Of a stretch of 64,000 nt of DNA, positions 50,419-58,816 are shown piece by piece. Position 1 is the first letter of the stretch. Each line of letters begins with the position of its first letter. The position numbers and the translations under genes are program-made. The notes under the pieces are model-generated. The model did no database searches and was not told the DNA's origin. It worked only from the letters and a program-made list of their open reading frames with translations. The DNA is from Streptomyces sp. NBC_01476. GTDB taxonomy: Bacteria > Actinomycetota > Actinomycetes > Streptomycetales > Streptomycetaceae. The stretch is from NCBI RefSeq assembly GCF_036227265.1, contig NZ_CP109446.1, positions 7,271,001 through 7,335,000 of the forward strand. The letters are read 5' to 3'.

Positions 50419-53415
50419 TCAGGTGAGGGCGGTGAGGGTCAGGGTGGTGGTGTACGTACCGGGTGAGGTGGTGGCGGGCAGGTGGAGGTCGAGCGTGGCG
50501 CCGAGGGATCCGGTGCCCTTGGGGTGGCCCGCCGGGGCGGAGCCGAGCGTCGCGGAGGCGGTCAGCCCGGCGCCGTCGCCGGGGGTGACGGCGGTGCCCG
50601 GCGTGGCGCCCGCGCCGGGGGTGGTCACCGACGGGGTCCAGCCCAGATACCTGCCGGAGAGGCCGGCGGTGAAGTCACCGGTCTGGCCGGAGAGCGACCA
50701 AGTGGGGCCGCCGGTACGGGTGTCGGTCACGGTGACGGGCTTCAGGTCACCGGTGGATTCGAGATAGGCACCCTTGTCCACCGCGTCGGAGAGCGTCACC
50801 GCGTGGCTGTCGGCGTCGATCGTCCAGGTGAACCCGCCCACCTGCTCCGGTACCGTCACCGTGACCGTCTGCTCATCGGACGAGGGCGTCGGCGGCGACG
50901 CCACGGTCAGCGGCTGCCAGGCGTCGAGCGAGCGGTTGTCGAAGGTGTCCTGCCAGGTGGCGGTGTCGGTACGCCGCAGGAAGGCGCCGATTCCGTAGCT
51001 GTGTCCCGCGCTGAGCTTCCCGGCCGGCACGGTGAGCGGTATCGAGAACGCGCCCCCGCTGCGCTGCATGGAGTCGTAGTACAGCTGTCCGCTGCTGCTG
51101 TCGGGTGAGGTCGCGATCCAGTCGCGGTTCCCGGTCCTGCCGGGCTGCCAGACCCCGGCGTCGAACAGGCCGACGTCGAGTGAGTAGGTGAGGGTGGCGC
51201 TTTCCCAGTCGGGTACGTCGAAGCCGGCGCCGAGCACCGTGAGGCGGGTGGCCGTGTCCGGATCCACCGGTCCGCCGGGGACGGCGACGAGCTGGGGCTT
51301 TCCGGTCGCGCGGAAGACGCTCACCTGCACGGGCGCGGACGTCGAGGCGGTTCCCTCGACGTTGGCCGCCACGATCCGCACCGACGCCCCGTTCGCGTCC
51401 AGCGGCATGGCGGGGATCACGAACTGCTGGTCGCCCCCGACGACGGGCTGGGAGTAGACGGCGCCGGTCCAGGGCGCCCAGTGGGCTCCGCCGTCATCAC
51501 TGCGTTCGAGGGTGACCCGGTCCGGGTCGATGGCCGGGTTGCCGGTGACCTTGAACGGGACGACCACCCGGGTGCCCTGGATCGCCAGGACGTCGCCGGG
51601 CGGGGTGGAGAACCGGGGTTCCGCGTACGGCGCGGTGGTGAGCCGCAGCGCCGTGGAGACAGCCTGCCCGTCGCTGTTCTCCGCCACGATCCGTACGTAG
51701 GTGTTGTTCCACGACGGTTCGACGGCCGGGATGGTCAGGGTCTCACTCGTCGCGCCGTCGATTGCGGTCCACGGTCCGTTCGGGGAACCCGACCTTTCCC
51801 ACCGCAGATCGGCGTCGCCGTCGATGTCGGCCGTGACGGTGAGGTCACCGCCTTCGACGTACGGGGCTTCGGCGGTGGTCGAGGGGTTGCTGAGGATGAC
51901 GGGGAGGTTCCGCACGTCGGGAGCCGAGTCGAAGCGTACGGAGAGGTCCAGGGGCGGCTTGTCCGGGTCGGCGCTCAGGCCGCTGGTGTGCCAGTAGCTG
52001 GACAGCCCCGTCTCGTACTGGAAGTCGACGAAGGACTGCGGCCAGGAACCCCAGCCGGGCTCGGCCGCCTTGACCGGGTCCGGGATCGCCGAGGTGGCGG
52101 AGCGGACCCCGTCGGTGAGCGGGAAGTAGTCGACGCCGGCGAACTCGGGCGAGATCTGCGCGCCGCCGCCCGGCCCTGCCGTGGTGTCCAGGCGCACCTG
52201 GGAGAAGGTGGCGACGGTGACGGAGCGCGGGGGTACGTCCTGCGACTGGCCCGGGTCGTCCCGGCTGGAGCCGACACCGCCGCTGGTCGCGGTGAGCGTT
52301 CCGGTGCCGTCGGTGGCGATGGTCAGGGTCGGGTCCTTCAAGTACCAGGTGACCAGGCCGGAGTAGGCGTTCGCGGTGAAGGCGCCGGTCCAGTGGACCG
52401 TGGCCTCGCCCGTGGTGGAGTTGGCCTGTCCGGTGCCATGGGTGAAGAGCACCCGCTGGTTGAGCTCCGATCCGGATGCCGGGATGCACTTGGTCGCGTC
52501 CGAGACGCTCTGCGCGGAGCCGTCGGCGGCCCGGTGGACGATCCGGACGTCGCCCTGCTCGGCCGCGAAAGCCTGCTGGGTGCCGGCCGAGAAGAAGTTG
52601 CAGCCGGAGTTGGCCGGGTTGCCGCCCTGGTAGATGTTGTTGACGCCCCACTCCAGGCTCGCGTCGGCGACGGGGGCGAGGGTTCCGCCGCCGGAGATGA
52701 CGGTGAGCCGGGCGGGCGCCGAGGCCGTGGCGGGGCCGTGTCCGTTGTCGAGGCGGACGCGTACGTGGGCGCCGTCGTCGCCCGGGACCGCCTTGAAGGC
52801 GTAGTCCGGGCCGGTCGCCCCTGCGACGTCCGACCAGGCTGTGCTGTCCGGGGCCTGCCGCTGCCATTGGTACGTGATGGGGGCGGTGCCACTGGCGGTG
52901 ACGGTGAACCGCGCGCTCTGGTACGCCTGCACCGAGGTGTCATGGGGTGGCTCGGCCACCGCCGCCGCCACTGGTGTGACGGTGAGCAGGGCTTCGTCCG
53001 AGCGGTGCTGGGCGAAGCCGGCGTCGAAGACATTGACGGAGTATGTCGCGCCGCTGTCGGCGTAGTTGGCGGTGAAAGTGTAGTCGGCGGTGTTGCTGCC
53101 GGCGATCGGGACGCTGCCCTTGGCGTCCGTGCGGTACCAGGTGTAGAGCTTGGCGCCGGGGAAGTCGGCGGAGAAGGTGACCGACCCGCCGTCCTGGACC
53201 GTCTGCGGCCGGGGCTGCGCGGCGAACGCCGGGTCGGACGTGGCCGTACGGCTGACCGGGCCCGGTGGCCGGTCGGAGGTGTGGAACGCGACGGGTGCCA
53301 GGCCGGCCGCCGGTGCGGCCCGGGGTCTTTCGGGTGGAGGGGAAGACGCCGCGGCGCCGGCGGCCGTTGCCGCGAACGCGCAGACGAACAGGGCCGTGAG
53401 AAGACGTGAACGCAC
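50419..53415 (-). CDS. Giant HtaA-domain haem-binding surface protein with Ig-like and WxL-like domains
   Basis: A 998-residue exported protein. Order: signal peptide (GTG 53415, residues 1-27); Ig-like domains at about 61-150 and 155-243; HtaA domain at about 245-470 (ASLEWGVNNIYQG; EATVHWTGAFTANAYSG; WGSWPQSFVDFQYETGLSSY); two more Ig-like domains to about 690; an IPT-like module; and a C-terminal WxL-like domain (VTVTDTRTGGPTWSLSGQTG...YTTTLTLTALT). HtaA captures haem from host proteins in Corynebacterium; WxL binds peptidoglycan. It is preceded by the 43-bp palindromic iron box and followed by DUF916 copy 1. It has no transmembrane anchor, so WxL is presumably what retains it. Confidence 0.85.
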   Translation of the reverse strand: MRSRLLTALFVCAFAATAAGAAASSPPPERPRAAPAAGLAPVAFHTSDRPPGPVSRTATSDPAFAAQPRPQTVQDGGSVTFSADFPGAKLYTWYRTDAKGSVPIAGSNTADYTFTANYADSGATYSVNVFDAGFAQHRSDEALLTVTPVAAAVAEPPHDTSVQAYQSARFTVTASGTAPITYQWQRQAPDSTAWSDVAGATGPDYAFKAVPGDDGAHVRVRLDNGHGPATASAPARLTVISGGGTLAPVADASLEWGVNNIYQGGNPANSGCNFFSAGTQQAFAAEQGDVRIVHRAADGSAQSVSDATKCIPASGSELNQRVLFTHGTGQANSTTGEATVHWTGAFTANAYSGLVTWYLKDPTLTIATDGTGTLTATSGGVGSSRDDPGQSQDVPPRSVTVATFSQVRLDTTAGPGGGAQISPEFAGVDYFPLTDGVRSATSAIPDPVKAAEPGWGSWPQSFVDFQYETGLSSYWHTSGLSADPDKPPLDLSVRFDSAPDVRNLPVILSNPSTTAEAPYVEGGDLTVTADIDGDADLRWERSGSPNGPWTAIDGATSETLTIPAVEPSWNNTYVRIVAENSDGQAVSTALRLTTAPYAEPRFSTPPGDVLAIQGTRVVVPFKVTGNPAIDPDRVTLERSDDGGAHWAPWTGAVYSQPVVGGDQQFVIPAMPLDANGASVRIVAANVEGTASTSAPVQVSVFRATGKPQLVAVPGGPVDPDTATRLTVLGAGFDVPDWESATLTYSLDVGLFDAGVWQPGRTGNRDWIATSPDSSSGQLYYDSMQRSGGAFSIPLTVPAGKLSAGHSYGIGAFLRRTDTATWQDTFDNRSLDAWQPLTVASPPTPSSDEQTVTVTVPEQVGGFTWTIDADSHAVTLSDAVDKGAYLESTGDLKPVTVTDTRTGGPTWSLSGQTGDFTAGLSGRYLGWTPSVTTPGAGATPGTAVTPGDGAGLTASATLGSAPAGHPKGTGSLGATLDLHLPATTSPGTYTTTLTLTALT

Positions 53416-53546
53416 GATGGGATTCCGCTCGTTCGAGAGGGAGTGGGTACCGCGGAGGACAACCGGGTGGGGCGGGCGCACGGCTGGTGCGGCCGTCCGG
53501 TCGCCGTCGCGGTGACGTGTGTGTGCCGGTGGGCGGGTCAGGAACC

Positions 53547-53589
53547 CGCGCGACATACTTAGGTTAGCCTAACCTAAGTATGTCGCGCG
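53547..53589. promoter_or_regulatory. 43-bp perfect palindrome centred on an iron box (iron box 2)
   Basis: The arms 53547-53567 and 53569-53589 are perfect reverse complements around a single C at 53568. The core TTAGGTTAGCCTAACCTAA (53559-53577) is an iron-box sequence. It lies 132 bases before the HtaA-WxL 1 start. Regulators of this family usually need only the 19-bp core, so the flanking symmetry is additional. Confidence 0.9.
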
Positions 53590-53670
53590 AGACATGCCGA
53601 CGGAGCGTCGGGCCACCCGCTTCCGGAAGACCTCACGGGGCGGTCCGGGGGCCCCGCGTCAGAAGGGAGT

Positions 53671-54774
53671 TCAGCCTTTGGTGGCCGGCGGCCGGCTCCC
53701 GGTGAGTGCCTCGCCGACCGCTTCGCCGATCGCCGCGGCGACCTTGCGCCGGTGGCGCCGGCGCAGCCACACCTGGCCCCGGACCACCACCGCGAGGACG
53801 GCCGCCACGGCCAGCAGCGCCCACGGCCAGGCCCACACCGTCGTGTGGCCGGAGGCCGTCACCGGCAGCGTCGTCGGCTGCGGCTGCGCCTGTCCGGATC
53901 CGTCGGTGGCGGGCAGCGGGCGCAGTGAGACGGTGGCCTGCAGTGGTCCCGCGGGCCACACCCCACCGACCACGGCGGTACGGGTCAGCGCGTCGCCCGG
54001 CAGCAGTTCGGGCAGGTCGGGAAGGGCCGTACTGCCGCTGAGCGCGCCGAACAGGCCGCTGATCCGCACCTGTTGACGGGCCGTCAGCCGTATGTTGCCG
54101 TTGTTGGTGACCGTGTAGGTGAGGTGTGTTCTGCCGATGCCGACCGGGTTCGCGGTGCCGTCGTAGCGCGCGTGCACCGACGAGACCCGCAGGCTCGGGG
54201 TGAGGACCCCGGGGACGCGCAGGTAGACCCGGGAGCCCAGCCTGCGGTCGAGTGTGACGCCGTCCCCGGTGCCGCTGGTGACCAGGGAGGTGACGATGCC
54301 GCCGGTGTGGTCGCCGGGCGTGGCGCCGGAGGGCACGGTGACCGTGAAGGACACGGTGCGCGACTGCTGCGGGGCCAGGGTGAGGGTGCTCGTCCGCGGT
54401 GCGATCCAGGACCCGACGTCGGTCGGTCCGCGGCCGGCCGGCAGCAGGTCGAGGCCCCCGGTGGGGGTGGTGAACGCGTCGCTGGCGTAGACCCGCAGGG
54501 TGATCGGCCGGTCGCCGCGGTTGGCGATGTCGACCGCGTCCGTGATGCGGGTTCCCTGCGGCAGGGTGTACGTGAAGTGCGGGCGGCCGGTGCCCAGTTT
54601 GTTGTCGGCGGGCGTCACGCTCCACGTAACGCCCGGCGCGGTGGCGGGTTTCGCCGGTGCCGGGGCGACGCCGGGCACGGCGTGGGCGCCGGCGGCCGGT
54701 GCCCAGAGCCACAGCGTGGCGGCCAGTACGGCGACGGCCGTCCGGCGGAGCGCGGGTGCGGTGGAGAAGTGCAT
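53671..54774 (-). CDS. DUF916 (WxL-partner) cell-surface protein, copy 2
   Basis: A 367-residue paralogue of the copy at 49151, with the same order: signal peptide (MHFSTAPALRRTAVAVLAAT), DUF916 domain (GTGRPHFTYTLPQGTRITDA; LDRRLGSRVYLRVPGVL), Ig-like domain (TNNGNIRLTARQQVRISGLF), transmembrane helix (WALLAVAAVLAVVVRG) and basic tail. It lies after HtaA-WxL gene 2 (54894-56747), again behind a hairpin, and is the last gene of the hmuTUV-HtaA transcription unit. ATG 54774 fits the signal peptide. Confidence 0.83.
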   Translation of the reverse strand: MHFSTAPALRRTAVAVLAATLWLWAPAAGAHAVPGVAPAPAKPATAPGVTWSVTPADNKLGTGRPHFTYTLPQGTRITDAVDIANRGDRPITLRVYASDAFTTPTGGLDLLPAGRGPTDVGSWIAPRTSTLTLAPQQSRTVSFTVTVPSGATPGDHTGGIVTSLVTSGTGDGVTLDRRLGSRVYLRVPGVLTPSLRVSSVHARYDGTANPVGIGRTHLTYTVTNNGNIRLTARQQVRISGLFGALSGSTALPDLPELLPGDALTRTAVVGGVWPAGPLQATVSLRPLPATDGSGQAQPQPTTLPVTASGHTTVWAWPWALLAVAAVLAVVVRGQVWLRRRHRRKVAAAIGEAVGEALTGSRPPATKG

Positions 54775-54835
54775 GGCGGGGGTTCCTTTACGTGCCTGGG
54801 TGCCTGCCTGGGTGCCTCCGACAGCGGGGCGGACA

Positions 54836-54874
54836 GGTGCCCCGGGCCGGACGCGGTGTCCGGTCCGGGGCACC
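54836..54874. terminator. Hairpin between HtaA-WxL gene 2 and DUF916 gene 2
   Basis: A 17-bp stem (54836-54852 with 54858-54874, one G-T pair) and a 5-base loop occupy the same relative position as the hairpin at 50367. Confidence 0.8.
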
Positions 54875-54893
54875 CTGCCGGTGAACCGGTGGC

Positions 54894-56747
54894 TCAGCTC
54901 AGCGCGGTCAGCGTGAGCGTCGCCGTGTAGGTGCCGCCCGGAGTACCGGCCGGAACCTGGAGGTCGAGCCCGGCGCCGACAGTGGCGCTGCCCGTGGCGT
55001 GGCTGTCCCCGGCCGAGGCGAGGGTGGCGGCGTCGGTCAGACCGTTGCCGGCGGTGAGGCCCGGCGCGACGGCCGCACCGGGGGTGGCCCCGGCGCCCGG
55101 CGTCGTGACGTTCGGCGTCCAGCCCAGGTACTTGCCGGACAGACCGCCGGTGAAGTCACCGATCTGGCCGGCGACCGACCAGGCAGGACCGCCGGTGCGG
55201 GTGTCGGTCACGGTGACCGGGAGCAGGCTGCCGGTGGCCTCCAGGTAGGCACCCTTGTCCACGGCGTCGGCCAGTGTCACGGCCCGGTCGGTGCCGTCGA
55301 TGGTCCAGCTGAACGACCCGCTGTGCGCGGGCAGGGTGGCGGTGATGGTCTGCTGGTCGTCGCCGGGCGCCGGGGTGCCGGCGTCGGCGAGGCTGATCGG
55401 GGCCGCGGCCTCGGCGCCCGCGTTGACACCGCCGCCGGCGCCCACGGTGAACACCGCGGGAGTGCCGCCGTCGAGCTTCTTGGCGTCGAGCGCGGCGGCG
55501 TCGATGGTCAGCGTGACCTGGAAGCTGCCGTCGTCGTTCAGGAGCGCCTCGTTGGCGGCGCCGGCCGTCGGCGTGCTGTGCACCCAGATGGCGCCCACGT
55601 TGGAGCGGGTGGCGGCCGGGAAGCCCTGGGAGGGCTGCCAGCCCGCCTGCTGGATCCAGCCCAGCTCCACGTACGCGCCCGCGTTGCCGGTGCCGTGCGC
55701 GTTGGGCGTGGTGGTGTCGTAACCCGTTCCGGAGACGGTGACGGTGTCACCGTCCTTGAGGTTCGCGGTCGGCGACACACTCAGCTCGGGGTGGTACACC
55801 GGGGTGCTGGGAGCAGCCGACCAGCTGACCGAGATCGGTTGGGCGACCTTGTCGGTGTCGTTGAGGTTGGAGCTGTACCAGTAGGAGCTTTCGCCGGTGA
55901 GTGCCTGGAAGTCGACGAAGGATTGGGGCCAGGAGCCCCAGTCGGAGCCGGACGTGTACTGGGGTGAGGCGCCGGCGGGCAGGGTGACCGAGACACCGCG
56001 GTAGGAGGGGTTGACGGTGAAGCCGGTGTCGGTGACCGTCACTCCGGTGAGGTCGGCGAGGGTGACCGGGGTGGCGGGCAGGGGTGCCCACTTGGTGGGG
56101 TCGGTCATGTCGGCGCCGTAGCCGCTGAGGGTGGCGGTGACCTTGCCGGTGCCGTCGGAGTTGACGGTGAGCTTCGGGTCGGTGGCGGTCCAGTAGACCA
56201 TTCCGCCGTAGAAGGCGGAGGTGAAGGAGCCGGTCCACTGGACAGTGGCGGTGTTCGCCGCGGCGTCGACGGAACCCGTGCCGCCCGCGATCTTCACCCG
56301 GGTCCCGGTGTTCGTCGACGTGCTCACCGGACTGCCGTCAGGGCCCTGGCACTTGGTGGCCCAGGTGGGTTCGGCGTAGACGCCCGCGGTGTTGGGCTTC
56401 TCCACGGTGACGTTGCCGGCGTGCGTGGCATAGCCGGGTGAGGGCGTGGTCGCCGTCCACGGAGCGCTTGCCCCGGTGTCGCCGGCCGCGCCCGCCGACA
56501 GGAAGTTGCAACCCCCGAAGTACGCACCGGCGTTGGCTGTGTTGTCCAGGCCCCAGCTGAAGGTCGCGTCGGAGACGGTGGTGGCGGTGGTGGCGGACGC
56601 GCCGGCCGCGTTGGCGGTACCGGTCAGTCCGAGGCCGCCGGCCGCCGCGAGCGCGGCGACGGTGAGTCCTGCCAGGGTCCGCCGTCGGGCGGTGCCCGAT
56701 CTGGCGGGTCCGGTCGCGCGCCTTCGGCGCGCGGTGGTTCCATACAT
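54894..56747 (-). CDS. HtaA-domain protein with WxL-like C-terminus, copy 2
   Basis: A 617-residue exported protein: signal peptide after an Arg-rich start (GTARRRTLAGLTVAALAAAG), HtaA domain at about 50-290 (ATFSWGLDNTANAGAYFGGC; ATVQWTGSFTSAFYGGMVYW; WGSWPQSFVDFQALTGESSY), an IPT-like middle module (VSGTGYDTTTPNAHGTGNAG) and a WxL-like domain (VTVTDTRTGGPAWSVAGQIG...YTATLTLTALS). The HtaA part is almost identical at DNA level to that of the next gene upstream (56886-58778). The middle module shares wording with the protein at 58817. It probably displays haem-binding capacity on the wall through DUF916. Confidence 0.87.
   Translation of the reverse strand: MYGTTARRRRATGPARSGTARRRTLAGLTVAALAAAGGLGLTGTANAAGASATTATTVSDATFSWGLDNTANAGAYFGGCNFLSAGAAGDTGASAPWTATTPSPGYATHAGNVTVEKPNTAGVYAEPTWATKCQGPDGSPVSTSTNTGTRVKIAGGTGSVDAAANTATVQWTGSFTSAFYGGMVYWTATDPKLTVNSDGTGKVTATLSGYGADMTDPTKWAPLPATPVTLADLTGVTVTDTGFTVNPSYRGVSVTLPAGASPQYTSGSDWGSWPQSFVDFQALTGESSYWYSSNLNDTDKVAQPISVSWSAAPSTPVYHPELSVSPTANLKDGDTVTVSGTGYDTTTPNAHGTGNAGAYVELGWIQQAGWQPSQGFPAATRSNVGAIWVHSTPTAGAANEALLNDDGSFQVTLTIDAAALDAKKLDGGTPAVFTVGAGGGVNAGAEAAAPISLADAGTPAPGDDQQTITATLPAHSGSFSWTIDGTDRAVTLADAVDKGAYLEATGSLLPVTVTDTRTGGPAWSVAGQIGDFTGGLSGKYLGWTPNVTTPGAGATPGAAVAPGLTAGNGLTDAATLASAGDSHATGSATVGAGLDLQVPAGTPGGTYTATLTLTALS
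55831..56570. repeat. Copy A of a ~740-bp gapless duplication (HtaA coding)
   Basis: This block aligns without gaps to 57877-58616 (constant offset 2046) with long runs of identity, for example around 56171-56250 and 56500-56520. It encodes the HtaA domains of the two neighbouring genes and indicates recent duplication or gene conversion. Confidence 0.85.
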
Positions 56748-56800
56748 CTGCGGTTCTTTCCTTCCGAGGGAACCCGAGGTGGCACCGGGTGGTGCCACCA

Positions 56801-56834
56801 GGTGGGGGCCGGGCGTGCCGGCCTGGCCCCCACC
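56801..56834. terminator. Hairpin between the two HtaA genes
   Basis: GGTGGGGGCC (56801-56810) pairs perfectly with GGCCCCCACC (56825-56834). It is accompanied by GGCACC-GGGT-GGTGCC (56781-56796) and CCGGCACC/GGTGCCGG (56841-56869). Confidence 0.7.
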
Positions 56835-56885
56835 GTCTTTCCGGCACCCGGCCCGGGGGCCGGTGCCGGTCCGTGGGCGGCGGGG

Positions 56886-58778
56886 TCAGCCCCGCTGCCG
56901 CCGGACGCGTACGCGGACACTCGCTACGAGCACGGTGCCGCCGAGCAGCGCCAGGACCGAGGCGGTGAGCGGCACACCGATGCCCAGGCCGGTGGCGGCG
57001 AGCGAGCCGGGGCGGTACTGCACGGTCGGGATCAGCCCGCCGTCGCCCGTGTCGCCGCCGGAGCCGGACGCGCCTCCGGCGCTGCCGGACGTGCCGCCGG
57101 CGGTGCCCGCTCCGGTGTCGCCGCCCGGCGGCTGCGTGCCCGTGCAGCCCGAGAGCAGCACCGTGGCGTCGTCCAGCGCCTGGCCCTTCTGGTAGAAGGC
57201 GGTGCCGTCGAAGGTGAAGGCGCTGGTGTCCTGGATCGCGGTGTGCAGGACGCGCGTGATGCCGTCCGCGCCGCTGACCGGCGAGGAACCGGCGAGGTCC
57301 AGCGAGGCGAGGGCGACATCCTGGCGTGCGTCGGTCTTAGCGGCCTTGCCCGGCTCCGTCATGGTCAGGGTCACATCGGCGTACAGGGTGCCGCCGGCGC
57401 CCTTCACCACGAGTTCGGGGTCGGCGATGGTGATGTCGAAGAAGTGCGCGGGATAGCTGAACTCGACCGTGCCGCCGTAGTGAACGGTGAAGTCGGACGC
57501 GCTGACGTAGGACGGGCTGGACGCGAACGGCCACAGGAAGGTGCCGCTGGCCGGCTTGCCCGCCAGCGCGAGGTCCTGGCCGGTCACCTGGGCACCGTCG
57601 CTCGCGGTGATGTGGTTGGCGCCGCCGCCGGAGATCACATACGAACGGAAGCTCTTCTTGAAGCCCCAGACCAGGCTGCCGCCCTTGACTCCGTCGGCGA
57701 GCGTGCAGCCGGCCGTCGGTGTCGTGGTCGGGGTGGTGGGGGTGACGGACGTGGTCGGGGCTGGACTCGTGGACGGTCCGCCCGTGGTGGGGGGAGTGGT
57801 CGTGGGTGTCCCGGAGCCGGTGGGCGCGGTGGTCGGAGAACCGGTGCCGGTGGGGGGCGTGACGGAGTACGCGACGGAGATCGGTTGGGCGACCTTGTCG
57901 GTGTCGTTGAGGTTGGAGCTGTACCAGTAGGAGCTTTCGCCGGTGAGTGCCTGGAAGTCGACGAAGGATTGCGGCCAGGAGCCCCAGTCGGATCCGGACG
58001 TGTACTGCGGTGACGAACCGCTCGGCAGTGTCACCGCCACTCCCCGGTACGCCGGATCGACGGTGAAGCCGGTGTCGGTGACCGTCACTCCGGTGAGGTC
58101 GGCCAGTGTCACGGGGGTGGCGGGCAGGGGTGCCCACTTGGAGGGGTCGGTCATGTCGGCGCCGTAGCCGCTGAGGGTGGCGGTGACTTTTCCGGTGCCG
58201 TCGGAGTTGACGGTGAGTTTGGGGTCGGTGGCGGTCCAGTAGACCATTCCGCCGTAGAAGGCGGAGGTGAAGGAGCCGGTCCACTGGACGGTGGCGGTGT
58301 TCGCCGCGGGGTCGATGGACCCCGTGCCGCCCGCGATCCGGACCCGCGTCTGCGTACTGGTCGTGGTCGTCACCGGACTCCCGCTCGGGCTCTGGCACTT
58401 GGTGGCCCAGGTGGGTTCGGCGTAGGTGCCGGCGGCGTTCGGCTTCTCGACGGTGACGTTGCCGGTGTGCGTGGCGTAGCCGGGTGACGGTGTGGTCGCC
58501 GTCCACGGCTTGCTCGCGCCCGTGTCGCCGGCCGCGCCCGCCGACAGGAAGTTGCAACCCCCGAAGTACGCACCGGAGTTGGCGGTGCTGTCGAGTGACC
58601 AGGTCAAGGTGGCGTCGTCCACCGTCGCGGTGGCCGCCGCCGCGGGCGGGGCGTGGACGACGAGGCCGACGGCGAGTCCCGCGACGAGAACGAGCGCGGA
58701 CAGTGCGGTGGTCACTGGGCGGGCCAGCAGGGAGGCCACCGGTCGGTGGCGTGGAGTGGTGGTCGGTCGTGCCGGCAT
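56886..58778 (-). CDS. Double-HtaA haem-binding protein with LAATG sortase signal
   Basis: A 630-residue exported protein: signal peptide (residues 1-45), first HtaA domain (about 47-285, near-identical to copy 2), a Pro/Thr/Ser-rich linker (TPTGSGTPTTTPPTTGG), a second HtaA domain of the classical form at about 345-520 (LVWGFKKSFRSYVISGGG; FTVHYGGTVEFSYPAHFFDI), a Gly/Ser linker, the sorting motif LAATG at about 593, a hydrophobic helix and a basic end (RRQRG). LAxTG is the class E sortase signal of streptomycetes, so this HtaA is covalently attached to peptidoglycan. GAGGAG lies seven bases before ATG 58778. Confidence 0.9.
   Translation of the reverse strand: MPARPTTTPRHRPVASLLARPVTTALSALVLVAGLAVGLVVHAPPAAAATATVDDATLTWSLDSTANSGAYFGGCNFLSAGAAGDTGASKPWTATTPSPGYATHTGNVTVEKPNAAGTYAEPTWATKCQSPSGSPVTTTTSTQTRVRIAGGTGSIDPAANTATVQWTGSFTSAFYGGMVYWTATDPKLTVNSDGTGKVTATLSGYGADMTDPSKWAPLPATPVTLADLTGVTVTDTGFTVDPAYRGVAVTLPSGSSPQYTSGSDWGSWPQSFVDFQALTGESSYWYSSNLNDTDKVAQPISVAYSVTPPTGTGSPTTAPTGSGTPTTTPPTTGGPSTSPAPTTSVTPTTPTTTPTAGCTLADGVKGGSLVWGFKKSFRSYVISGGGANHITASDGAQVTGQDLALAGKPASGTFLWPFASSPSYVSASDFTVHYGGTVEFSYPAHFFDITIADPELVVKGAGGTLYADVTLTMTEPGKAAKTDARQDVALASLDLAGSSPVSGADGITRVLHTAIQDTSAFTFDGTAFYQKGQALDDATVLLSGCTGTQPPGGDTGAGTAGGTSGSAGGASGSGGDTGDGGLIPTVQYRPGSLAATGLGIGVPLTASVLALLGGTVLVASVRVRVRRQRG
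57877..58616. repeat. Copy B of the ~740-bp gapless HtaA duplication
   Basis: Partner of 55831-56570 (offset 2046, no gaps seen). The similarity fades in the signal-peptide region and beyond the domain end. Confidence 0.85.
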
Positions 58779-58816
58779 GGCGTGCTCCTCTTCGCTTTCC
58801 GGGCCGGGCGGGCGGG

